Shown here in pieces: positions 1 through 8,135 of a DNA stretch of 39,400 nucleotides. The stretch lies in assembly GCF_000698595.1 (NCBI RefSeq), contig NZ_JFHC01000072.1, positions 1-39,400 of the forward strand, given 5' to 3'. Each line of letters opens with the position of its first letter. Position 1 is the first letter of the stretch. A model generated the notes under the pieces. It did no database searches. It was not told the DNA's origin and saw only the letters and a list, made by a program, of their open reading frames with translations. A program made the position numbers and the translations under genes. The DNA comes from Caballeronia glathei (GTDB taxonomy: Bacteria; Pseudomonadota; Gammaproteobacteria; Burkholderiales; Burkholderiaceae).

Positions 1-29
1 ACTTCTCACTGACCGGTGCGCGGGTCGAA

Positions 30-1554
30 TTGTTTGAGTACCGTCAAGTCCTTGTCCGCATGCGGCAAGGCGATTCCGATCGCGACATCGGGCGTAGCGG
101 CCTGATGGGGCAAGAAGTTGACCGCTGTTTGTCGTATGGCCGACGAGCGCGGCTGGCTGAATCCCGGGCAGCCGTTGCCTGACGATACCGTGATTGCCGG
201 CGTGTTTGGCCGCACTCCACATTTGCCGAGCACATGCGTGTCCCCGCTCGAGCCGTTTCGTGAGCAGATCCGTGACTGGCATGACGCCGGCGTTCAGGGC
301 ACAACGATTCACCACGCGCTGAAACGCAACCATGGCTATACCGGCAGCTACTCGGCGGTGCGCCGTATCCTGCTGGGCCCGAGGGCCGAACGCGGCGTGC
401 CGGCCACAACGATCCTTGAGTTTGCGCCAGCGGAGGCCGCACAGGTCGACTTCGGCGCCGGGCCGGTACTGGCACATGAATCGGGCGCGCAGATCAAGAC
501 GTGGTTCTTCGTCATGACCCTCTGCTGGTCGCGGCACCAGTATGTCGAGCTCGTGCTCGACCAGACCGTCGAGACATGGCTGGCCTGCCACCGTCGCGCC
601 TTCGAGTGGATCGGTGGCTGCCCGGGTCGCGTCATTATCGACAACGCGAAGTGTGCAATCACCAGAGCCTGCATGTACAGCCCGGAGGTCCAGCGCTCGT
701 ACGCCGCGCTCGCTGAGGGATACGGCTTCCGGATCGACGCATGTCCACCGCACGATCCGCAGAAGAAGGGAATCGTTGAGTCGGGCGTCAAATATGTCAA
801 GAAATCCTTTGTGCCGCTGCGCACGTTCCGCGACCTGACCGATGCCAACCGGCAGTTGCGCGAATGGATCATGCAGCAGGCCAGCACGCGCGAACATGGC
901 ACGACACGCGAGCAGCCGCTGGCGCGCTTTGCCATCGAGAAGCCGCTGCTCACGACGCTGCCTGACGTTGCGCCGGTGCTGGCTGTATGGAGCGAAGTCA
1001 AGGTGCATACGGACGGACACGTCGTCTACAAGAAGGCGCTGTACTCCGTGCCGTTCACGCTGGTTGGCAAGAGCCTCTGGCTCAAATCCACCGATACGGT
1101 TGTACAACTGTTCCATCAGCACGAACTCATTGCAACCCATCCGCGACTGCGCAAGGCAGGTGATCGCCACACGGTGCGTGACCACCAGCCGCCGGCGGCG
1201 CAGGCATGGCTCGAACACGATCCGCAGTGGTGCCTGGCTCGTGCCAAGGAGATCGGGCCATCCTGTCACGCGCTGGTTCTCGCGATGTTCAACGACACGG
1301 TGCTGGTGAACCTGCGTGGCGCGCAGGGGGTTGTCCGTATGCGCGAGAAGTTCGGCGATCAGCGACTGGACGCCGCGTGTGAGCGTGCGCTTGCATTCGC
1401 GAGCCCGAAGTACCGCACCGTCAAGACCATCCTCGACAAGGGACTGGACAGCCAGCCCACAGCGGCATCGGCGCAAACGTCGACGGCTCCTGCTGACACC
1501 TATCTGAACGGCGGCCGCTTCGGTCGTGACCTCCACTCCCTTCTCCTGCATTGA
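30..1554 (+). pseudogene. istA: IS21-family transposase IstA, frameshifted near the 5' end
   Basis: IstA is the DDE transposase of IS21 elements. The reading frame from a TTG at 30 gives the family's usual N-terminus (LFEYRQVLVRMRQGDSDRDI, then GLMG). The rest of the protein is in another frame from about 106 to the TGA at 1552-1554, so about two bases are missing near 108-112. From the TTG at 118 the open part is 478 residues. It carries the rve catalytic core with D111 (QVDFGAG), D175 (IIDNAK) and E221 (KGIVESG), then a C-terminal Mu-type domain. The element's left end lies outside the window. istB follows directly. A downstream TTG could in principle initiate a shortened protein, but it would lack the N-terminal DNA-binding helix. 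I call it a pseudogene unless the frameshift is a sequencing error or is programmed. Confidence 0.85.
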
Positions 1555-1559
1555 ACATC

Positions 1560-2369
1560 ATGAATCCCAGTCCCGAACTGAATACGATCCTCAAGCAACT
1601 GCGCCTGTCCGGCGTACTCGACTCGCTCGAGCAGCGCAACCGTCAGGCGATCGACGGACAGCTCGCCTACACGGAATTCCTCGCCATGCTCCTGCATGAT
1701 GAAGTCGCGCGGCGGGACCAGAAGAAGCTCGGCGCGCGTCTCGTGCGCGCCGGCTTCGGGCTCGGCAAGACGCTGGAGACGTTCAACTTCGACCGGCTGC
1801 CAAAGCTCAACCGCGCGCACATCCACGATCTCGCCACCGGTCGTTACATCGACGAGAAGGTGGCAATCCTGATGGTCGGTCAAACAGGCGTCGGCAAGTC
1901 CCACATTGCCCAGGCACTGGGCCACTGCGCTGCACGTCAGGGGCGTGACGTGCTGTTCGTCACGCAAACCGATCTGATCAGGAAACTGCATGCGGCCCGC
2001 GCCACGGGCCTCTACGAACGCAAGTTCCAGCAGTTCGTGCGCGTGCCGTTGCTGATCGTTGACGACTTCGCGCTCAAACCTCTGCGTGCGCCTCACGACG
2101 AAGACTTCCACGACCTGGTAGCGGCCAGGTATGAGCGGGCGGCTACCATCCTGACATCCAATCTCGACCTCAGCGAATGGGGCGATGCCTTCCCCGACAA
2201 CCGGGTTCTCGGCGCCGCGACACTTGACCGGCTACGCCACGGTGCCTATCGCATCGTCATCGAGGGCGAGAGCTTCCGCAAGCCCAAACCGATGCCTGAA
2301 AACGGCGAAATCGCCGTTGCAAAATCCAGTAAAAACCGCATTCTTGAGGCCGTTCGAATCCGCGTTTGA
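1560..2369 (+). CDS. istB: IS21-family helper ATPase IstB
   Basis: IstB is the AAA+ ATPase that helps IstA choose and capture target DNA. The 269-residue protein is full length for the family. It has a Walker A motif GQTGVGKS at residues 107-114 and a Walker B motif LLIVDDF with D168/D169, followed by a sensor-like segment (TILTSN). I chose the ATG at 1560. A TTG at 1551 overlaps the istA stop in the same frame and would add only three residues. It lies five bases after istA, as in normal IS21 operons, and appears intact. It could act in trans for related elements even if istA here is dead. Confidence 0.92.
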   Translation: MNPSPELNTILKQLRLSGVLDSLEQRNRQAIDGQLAYTEFLAMLLHDEVARRDQKKLGARLVRAGFGLGKTLETFNFDRLPKLNRAHIHDLATGRYIDEKVAILMVGQTGVGKSHIAQALGHCAARQGRDVLFVTQTDLIRKLHAARATGLYERKFQQFVRVPLLIVDDFALKPLRAPHDEDFHDLVAARYERAATILTSNLDLSEWGDAFPDNRVLGAATLDRLRHGAYRIVIEGESFRKPKPMPENGEIAVAKSSKNRILEAVRIRV

Positions 2370-2431
2370 CACCACTTCCAACTGGCGCCATACGGCGATC
2401 ATCCCCGGCGCCTTTACGCCGATCCGTGACA
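2370..2431 (+). mobile_element. Right end of the IS21-family element
   Basis: The non-coding tail after istB ends in ...CCGTGACA at 2424-2431. IS21 elements begin with TGT and end with ACA, and codons of an unrelated gene continue immediately afterwards (CTGCCAGAGCAC from 2432). The border is placed by that change of coding content. The left end and the target duplication cannot be checked because they lie outside the window. Confidence 0.6.
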
Positions 2432-2884
2432 CTGCCAGAGCACCTCGTTGCCAAGGTATATCAACTGTACCTGAACACTTATCAAAAGGCCGAACTGAAG
2501 TTCGAGAGGTTGACGTTGGAATATTTTTTCAACACGCGCGAGCTTAGCCACTACCTAATGTTTTTTCTGGAAGACGAGCTGATCGGCTTCACCCAACTAA
2601 TCGCGAAGGGACGCAAGTTGGTCAACCGCTATATCGGTCTGGATTACGGCAAGAGTTACAACCATGGCTTATACTTCGCCATGTTCATCCGCGCTGTAGA
2701 ATTCGGCATCCGCGAAGGCTTTGCGGAAATCGAACTGGGTGCCACTTCCTACGAGTTCAAGCGCATCCTGGGTGCCCGCCAGCATCCCACGTGGAACTAT
2801 TACCGGCACACCAACCCATTGTTTAACTGGCTTCTCGGTAAGTTGCGCAGCGTGCTGGAACCGTCAGAGTCCGAATTGCGTTAA
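2432..2884 (+). pseudogene. 3' remnant of an acetyltransferase-like gene cut by the IS21 element
   Basis: About 150 codons remain, beginning LPEHLVAKVYQLYL and ending at the TAA at 2882-2884. The segment resembles the C-terminal half of GNAT/FemAB-like acyltransferases: FFLEDELIGFTQL, then YIGLDYGKSYNHGLYFAMF, then AEIELGATSYEFKRILGAR, the pattern of an acyl-CoA-binding fold. No start codon or N-terminal half is present, and the IS right end abuts the first recognisable codon. I infer that insertion of the element removed or separated the 5' part. The substrate cannot be told. No recognisable gene follows in 2885-3165. Confidence 0.6.
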
Positions 2885-3165
2885 GACGCGCGGGGAGGTC
2901 CGGGTAAGGCGTCACGCGAGCGGCCGAAGAAAATAGCGCCTCGGCAAAATTCGGGCGCAGCGCGGTTCAGCCAGCGCCTCACCTGAAATCGGCTGACCGC
3001 TGTGGTGAATGTCCGCATTGAAGAAGGGACTCAAGGCTCCTGAGTCGATGAGCGGAAATCGAGGTGGTAGCTTGCGATCTTCTCGGTTACCGCCCGGCTA
3101 TGTTCAATTCTGAAACTAGACGAAGTCGGTCGAGCAAATTACCAGGGCAAGGAAATGTCGCGACA
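2885..3165. other. Non-coding stretch between mobile-element remnants
   Basis: I see no gene with family resemblance here. Short open frames lack ribosome-binding sites and recognisable motifs. It lies between the acetyltransferase remnant and the IS30 remnant, so it is probably decayed DNA. Confidence 0.4.
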
Positions 3166-3416
3166 TTAAGAGCTCGCCGCCGCGACCGGCGTGAATGTGT
3201 ACTTCTGCGATCCGCGCAGTCCTTGGCCAGCACCACGCCTGCGCGAACACTAACGGGCTGCAGCGTCAGTATCTGCCCAAGGGCACGGACCTATCGGTCT
3301 ACAGTCGGGTTGAACTCGACGCCATCGCTGACACTCTGAACAGTCGACCTCGGCCACCCCATGCGCTTCATTCACCGTTTGAGGTCTTCACTGCGACCCC
3401 TGCATCATCATGACGG
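3166..3416 (+). pseudogene. IS30-family transposase, 3' fragment with frameshift
   Basis: Only the C-terminal end of an IS30 transposase survives. One frame reads ATGVNVYFCDPRSPW. After a shift near 3223-3237 a second frame reads HTNGLQRQYLPKGTDLSVYS, then ELDAIADTLNSRPR, then a terminal EVFTAT. These are hallmark IS30 blocks: the YFCDP..SPWQRG..ENTNGLLRQYFPKG region holds the last catalytic Glu. The ROGTNEN part is corrupted here. The N-terminal two thirds are absent. A separate N-terminal IS30 piece lies at 30680-31113 in the same orientation, but the two do not overlap and need not come from one copy. Confidence 0.8.
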
Positions 3417-3653
3417 ATCTGCGGCGCCTTCATCAAGGATCGGCTCGAAGAAAACGTGAAGTCGTAGCCTATGTTGCCATTCGTAGCTAATTAAATCCGG
3501 GCCTAACACGGAGCCGCGAAACTGAGTGCGCCCGGCAATGCGGAACATACTTTGCACCGCCAGGCCGCTTAAGACATACTGTCGAGTAAGTCCGGCTAAT
3601 GACTGCCACATGTGCGGCCGCCCCGAAAGCCGCAACAGCCGCACGACGCGCCT
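3417..3653. other. Intergenic stretch with no recognised gene
   Basis: About 240 bases lie between the IS30 remnant and the chorismate mutase stop. Open frames on either strand show no family features. I see no clear hairpin terminator for the chorismate mutase gene that ends at 3654. Confidence 0.4.
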
Positions 3654-4244
3654 TTACTCACTTTCGCACACGCGCGCAAGCGCGCGGTCCATGGCCACCG
3701 CGTACAGCGAATCTAATGCATGAGTTGCAACATAGGCCTGCGTTGCACGCGCCAGTTGCGTGCCGCAATCCGACTGCGCGCGAAGCGCCTTCGTGTTGGC
3801 AAGCGCCTTGATGAACCCTTGCTGCAGCCTGTCCAGTTCCGGACGAATGTCTTTCTTCAGGTCGACGCGCTTGTCATCGGGCGCATGGCCGTCGCGACGC
3901 CATTGGGCCAGCAACCCGTATTGCACAAGTTTATTGGCTTCGATCTGGTCGGAGAAGAAGCGCGTCGCAAGCCGCGGCGGCACGCCGAGCGCGCGCGCTT
4001 CCTCGGCAGCCGCCTTGATCACTCCCGCCTCGCGCGGCAAGTCCTCGACAGGTTTTTGCGAGTCCCACTTCGACAAGGCAACCTGCCGCGCGATATGCAG
4101 GCGCGCGACCGTCATACCCAGCAGCGGGAGAAACGCCCCGCCATCGGCCGGTGCGCTGTGCGAAGGCAGCGCGGCGGACAAGAGCATGGCGGCGGCGAGC
4201 GGACTGACGATAAAACGTGACTTGTCGAAACTGAACTTCAGCAT
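3654..4244 (-). CDS. Exported chorismate mutase, AroQ gamma class
   Basis: The predicted protein converts chorismate to prephenate, but in the periplasm rather than the cytosol. It has 196 residues. The first ~30 form a signal peptide (KSRFIVSPLAAAMLLSAALP then SHSA). The mature part matches the gamma class: RLHIARQVALSKWDSQKPVE, then REAGVIKAAAEEARALGVPP, then FFSDQIEANKLVQYGLLAQW, which hold the Arg, Lys, Glu and Gln active-site positions of the all-helical fold. Two cysteines near the C-terminus (SDCGTQ and RVCESE) could form the disulfide known in exported homologues. The ATG at 4244 has an AAGGA eight bases upstream; a TTG one codon earlier is less likely. The gene stands alone. Confidence 0.88.
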   Translation of the reverse strand: MLKFSFDKSRFIVSPLAAAMLLSAALPSHSAPADGGAFLPLLGMTVARLHIARQVALSKWDSQKPVEDLPREAGVIKAAAEEARALGVPPRLATRFFSDQIEANKLVQYGLLAQWRRDGHAPDDKRVDLKKDIRPELDRLQQGFIKALANTKALRAQSDCGTQLARATQAYVATHALDSLYAVAMDRALARVCESE

Positions 4245-4247
4245 CAA

Positions 4248-4533
4248 TCGGTTCCTTTTTTCAGGTGGAAACAGCTCATGCAGATGAACGCGAGCGTTGC
4301 AGCAACACCCCTCGACGAGGCGGCGCGGGCTACGTCCGGAGCCTTGATAACACCTGACGGCCCCGCTTTATTCCAGGGGGCGAACTTTCATCTGGCCTCT
4401 AGCGGCGCCGCAGATAACGCATAGGAAAACTCCCACCATTGTGTCAAACGACGGACCTTTTCCGGCCCCCAACAGTTCCCAGGTAACAGGCGACCAGAGA
4501 AGCCTCGCTCTCCCGATGTCGAGTTACGTCGAC
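4248..4533. other. Upstream region of the chorismate mutase gene, otherwise unassigned
   Basis: This stretch must contain the leftward promoter of the chorismate mutase gene and possibly decayed 5' sequence of the MATE pseudogene. I could not identify a convincing -35/-10 pair or any gene. Confidence 0.35.
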
Positions 4534-5455
4534 AGCACAGCGTTAAAGCCATGCGCGAAGTTTCTTCTTAACTTGTGGTTCGTACGCGGCGGGGATGGCT
4601 TGCCCGAATTCGGAGGCCCGGGTACCGCACTCGCCACATTTGTCACCACGTGGCTCTCAGCGATCGCATGTATTACCGTGATGTCGCGGCATCCGTTCTA
4701 CGGCAGTTCGCGATATTTAGGCGTTTCTCGCGACCGCGCTGGTGCCACCTGCGCGCGATGCTTGTGCTCGGCATTCCGATGGCGCTGTCAAGCTTGATTG
4801 AAGTTTCGTCCTACACATGCATGACGCTGTTCATAGGACGCCCCGGCGCGGTTCAACTAGCTGCACACCAGATCGCATCGAACCTTGGTGCGGTGTTGTA
4901 CATCGTGCCGCTCTCTATTGCTATCGCAGCGTTGACGCTGGTATCGCAAAAGATCGGCGCCAAAAAACCCGCAGCCGCGCGAACTCTGTCGCGCACAGGT
5001 GTCAGTCTCGCCGCATTTTCGTGCGCTCATGTCATCTACCCATCGTAATGATGGCGAGCGTCGTGATCGTTGCGGCGTACAGATCGGATCTCCGAGTGGC
5101 GGCCGCAGCTATGCCGCTCGTGCAGGCGGTCGCGTTCTATCAATTGGCCGAAGCGATACAGCACAACGCTGCGTTCGCGCTGCGAGCTGATAAGGTCACG
5201 GTGATGCCAGCAATAATATATGCGGTCGCCTCGATGGGCATCGGCGTGGATGGTGGCTACGTGGCCGGGTTCGACGTCTTTCACGTCATGCCGGCTACGT
5301 TCATCGGTGCGCGCGGTTTCTGGTGGGCGGGCACGGCAGGCCTCGCGATTGTGGCGGTTTGCCTTCTTATCCGATGGCAATGGATTAGTCTCGCGGCGAT
5401 GGGCAGCCGTTACCTGCGGTCGTACGGCGAGCGTGGGTCTTCGGCCACGCGATAA
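4534..5455 (+). pseudogene. Decayed MATE-family (NorM-like) drug/sodium antiporter
   Basis: The sequence is readable as a MATE transporter only by changing frame. The first frame carries LPEFGGPGTALATFVTTWLS. After a shift near 4695-4705 another frame carries LRAMLVLGIPMALSSLIEVS, then QLAAHQIASNLGAVLYIVPL and SIAIAALTLVSQKIGA. After a further shift near 5020-5045 a third frame carries IVMMASVVIVAAY, AVAFYQLAEAIQHNAAFALR and GARGFWWAGTAGLAI. The N-terminal ~150 residues cannot be found. Two frameshifts and a missing N-terminus mean it cannot make a transporter. It lies among IS remnants and fits general decay of this end. Confidence 0.8.
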
Positions 5456-5602
5456 TTGCTCGGGCGGCTGCGGCGCTGTGAAATCAGCCCCGAAGCGCGG
5501 TCGTCGCCTCCGTAGCGATTCTCCAGACGCTCGACCTGCCACCGGCTCAGCTCCAGCCACTCAGCGAGCGCCAGGTAATCAATCGTCCATCGGCGACGGC
5601 CC

Positions 5603-6475
5603 TTAGTAAGCGCCGCCCTGGCCGCGATACCAGTCGGCTATCTGACTACCGGTCATGAAGCTCACTTCGGGTGTATTCATTAGCAGGTCGAGAATCTTCT
5701 CGAGCGAACCGAAACGATGCGGCACGCCCATCAGATGCGGATGCAATGCGACGGTCAGCACGCGCGGTTGCTTGCGCGCCTCGCGACGGAACAGCTCGAG
5801 CGTGCGTTCGGTGCGCATCAGGAACTCGTCGGACTGATGCTTCTCCACGGCGTAGATGATTGAGTCGTTCAGCTCAAGGTTGTACGGCATCGAGAGAAGC
5901 GGCCCGCGTTCGGTGTGCAGCCAGGTCGGCAGATCGTCAATTACCCAGTCGAACACGTATTCGACGCCAGCCGCCTTTAGCAACTCGGGCGTGTCGACGG
6001 TTTCGCGCAGTCCCGGGCTCAGCCAGCCGCGCGGACGCGTGCCCGTGAAAGCGCCGATCTTCGCGAGCGTCTGCTCGATCACATCGGCTTCCGATCCGCC
6101 GTGGTTCAGCGACTTCTGATGCACCCCGTGGCCGATGAATTCCCATCCGGCATCGCGCATTGCCTCGGCTGCGCGCGGATACGCGTCGATCACCCCGGCA
6201 TTGAAGCTGGTCGACGCCGGAAGTCCGCGATCGACCAGCGCCTTGATCATGCGCGGCAGCCCGGCGCGCATGCCGTAATCGGCCCAGCTGAAGTTCGGCA
6301 CATCGGGAACGGTTTCCTTGCCGTGCGGCGGCGGGATGATGGTTCGCGGCATGGGTTGCTCGAACTGCCAGTGTTCGACATTGACCACCACATGCGCGAT
6401 GATCGGGCCGCCCGGCGGCGCGGTCAGGGATGGGCGTTCAGTCGAAAAAAAATAGGGTGTGCGGGGATTGGCCAT
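5603..6475 (-). CDS. Polysaccharide-deacetylase-fold hydrolase, PuuE-like
   Basis: The 290-residue protein has the NodB/CE4 fold but no signal peptide, so it acts in the cytosol. In place of the metal-binding TFDDG motif it has VVNVEHWQFEQ near the N-terminus. It keeps GHGVHQKSLN, RPRGWLSPGLRET and ALHPHLMG. This pattern resembles the PuuE/allantoinase branch, which opens cyclic amides, rather than true sugar deacetylases. The ATG at 6475 fits the conserved start MANPRTPYFF. It is the last gene of operon A, 22 bases after the ABC ATPase. I infer hydrolysis of a C-N bond in the imported compound; the substrate is unknown. A sugar or peptidoglycan role is unlikely without export. Confidence 0.78.
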   Translation of the reverse strand: MANPRTPYFFSTERPSLTAPPGGPIIAHVVVNVEHWQFEQPMPRTIIPPPHGKETVPDVPNFSWADYGMRAGLPRMIKALVDRGLPASTSFNAGVIDAYPRAAEAMRDAGWEFIGHGVHQKSLNHGGSEADVIEQTLAKIGAFTGTRPRGWLSPGLRETVDTPELLKAAGVEYVFDWVIDDLPTWLHTERGPLLSMPYNLELNDSIIYAVEKHQSDEFLMRTERTLELFRREARKQPRVLTVALHPHLMGVPHRFGSLEKILDLLMNTPEVSFMTGSQIADWYRGQGGAY

Positions 6476-6497
6476 GATAATCGGATCAGGAAACGGT

Positions 6498-7262
6498 TTA
6501 GTGACGGATCTGATGCAGGATGTCGCGCTTGAGCGCGTTGAATTCGGCGGACGTCGTGTCCTCAAGCGTGCGGGGTCGCGCGAGCGGCACCTCGATGCGA
6601 CTTGCGATGCTGCCCGGGCGTGCTGACATCACGTAGATCGTATCGGCGAGAAAGACCGCTTCGTCGATATCATGCGTGACAAAGATGATCGTAGTGCACA
6701 GCCGTTGCCAGACCGATAGGAGCAGCTCTTGCATGGTGAGCCGCGTCTGCGCATCGAGCGCGCCGAACGGCTCGTCCATCAGCAGCACTTTGGATCCCAT
6801 CGTTAGTACGCGCGCAATGCCGACGCGCTGCCGCATGCCGCCGGACAGTTGAACGGGCAAATGATGCGTGAAATCGGCGAGTCCGGTCAGCTGGATCATC
6901 TCTCGCGCGCGAGGTTCGTATTCTGCGCACGGCACGCCCTGCGTCTTCGGCCCGAAGATCACGTTTTGCCAAACCGTCAGCCACGGGAACAGCGCTGCGT
7001 CCTGAAACACCACACCGCGATCGGGCCCGGGCCGGGCGACCGGCGCTCCGGCAACGCGCAACTCGCCGTCGCTGACCGGCTCGAAGCCTGCGATCAGGTT
7101 CAAGAGGGTAGACTTGCCGCAGCCAGACGGCCCAAGCAGGGCGACGAACTCGCCTTGTCTAACCTCGAGGTTGATGTCGACCAGCGCCTTGACCGGCGTC
7201 TTGCCCACGTAGACCTTGCCGACGCGGTGCGCATCGATGGTCGGCGCTGCAGCGGTACTCAT
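6498..7262 (-). CDS. ABC importer ATPase, SsuB/TauB type
   Basis: This is the nucleotide-binding subunit of a nitrate/sulfonate/taurine-type importer. The 254 residues include Walker A GPSGCGKST at 44-52, a Q-loop region (GVVFQDAALFPWLTV), signature LSGGMRQRVGIAR, Walker B VLLMDEPFGALD and the switch histidine (FVTHDIDEA). Length and motifs are normal. Its ATG lies 13 bases after the permease stop. With the permease and binding protein it forms a complete importer. The family also carries aromatic acids, pyrimidine precursors and other small organic compounds, so the substrate cannot be assigned from the ATPase. Confidence 0.93.
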   Translation of the reverse strand: MSTAAAPTIDAHRVGKVYVGKTPVKALVDINLEVRQGEFVALLGPSGCGKSTLLNLIAGFEPVSDGELRVAGAPVARPGPDRGVVFQDAALFPWLTVWQNVIFGPKTQGVPCAEYEPRAREMIQLTGLADFTHHLPVQLSGGMRQRVGIARVLTMGSKVLLMDEPFGALDAQTRLTMQELLLSVWQRLCTTIIFVTHDIDEAVFLADTIYVMSARPGSIASRIEVPLARPRTLEDTTSAEFNALKRDILHQIRH

Positions 7263-7275
7263 GATGGTTGTGTCC

Positions 7276-8133
7276 TCAATGACTTTGCAGCGCGCGCCAG
7301 ACGAGCGCGCGGTTTGCGATCAGCACCAGGATGCGGTCGCTCACGTATCCGAGCACGCCGATCGTAGCCATGTCGGCCAGGACGATGTCCATGCGGCCCA
7401 CGTAGTACGCATCCCAGAGCACATACCCGAGCCCAGACTTGACCGCGACCATCTCGGAGACGATCACCGCAGTCCACGCGATGCCCAGTCCGATGCGCAA
7501 TCCGGTGAAAATCGACGGCATCGCCGCCGGCAGCACCACGCGGCGCAAGAGTTGCGCGGGACGTGCGCCCATCATCAGCGCTGCGCGGACCAGGTTGCGG
7601 TCGAGTTCGCGCGCGCCCTGCGTCGTGTTGACGACGATCGCGTAAAAGCCGCCAAGAAAAATCAGGAAGATTGAGCCCATGTCGCGGATTCCGAACACCG
7701 CGATCGAGAAGGGCAGCCAGGCGGTGATCGGGATCGGCCGCAAGCCCTGGATGAGCGGATCGATCATCCGCGCGGTCAAGCGGCTCCAGCCGATCATGAG
7801 ACCGAGCGGAATGCCCACCAGCAACGCGAGCAGAAAGCCTTCGCCGACGCGCGTCGCCGAGTAGGCGAGGTTTGACAGCCAAGTGCCCGCATAAGCATTC
7901 ATGCCGAACGGATCGCTACCGGTCATCCAGATGCGCCACGCGTCGAGCACTTGCAGCGGCGCAGGCAAAAGGCCGGCTAGGGCGCGCGAATTGCTCGCCA
8001 CGCATTGCCAGATGACGAGTATCGCGAGCGGCGCTAACGCGCCGAGCATGGCGCGCAGCAGCCGTCGCGCGACGAGGCGCGCCGGCTGGCCGGACGGCTT
8101 CGCCGGGTGGATAGGTAAGGCGTTCAGTTTCAT
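7276..8133 (-). CDS. ABC importer permease, SsuC/TauC type
   Basis: This 285-residue integral membrane protein has about six hydrophobic segments and the BPD_transp_1 domain. The EAA-like coupling loop is visible as ALMMGARPAQLLRRVVLPAA, followed by MPSIFTGLRIGLGIAWTAVI. I chose the ATG at 8133 (MKLNALPIHP), two bases after the stop of the binding-protein gene, which suggests translational coupling. A longer open frame upstream overlaps that gene and is not real. It pairs with the ATPase downstream. Confidence 0.92.
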   Translation of the reverse strand: MKLNALPIHPAKPSGQPARLVARRLLRAMLGALAPLAILVIWQCVASNSRALAGLLPAPLQVLDAWRIWMTGSDPFGMNAYAGTWLSNLAYSATRVGEGFLLALLVGIPLGLMIGWSRLTARMIDPLIQGLRPIPITAWLPFSIAVFGIRDMGSIFLIFLGGFYAIVVNTTQGARELDRNLVRAALMMGARPAQLLRRVVLPAAMPSIFTGLRIGLGIAWTAVIVSEMVAVKSGLGYVLWDAYYVGRMDIVLADMATIGVLGYVSDRILVLIANRALVWRALQSH

Positions 8134-8135
8134 CG

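Noticed and set aside
5456..5602. Leftward peptide reading YLALAEWLELSRWQVERLEN
   Set aside because: It looks helical, but it is short, has no clear start and matches no family I can name.
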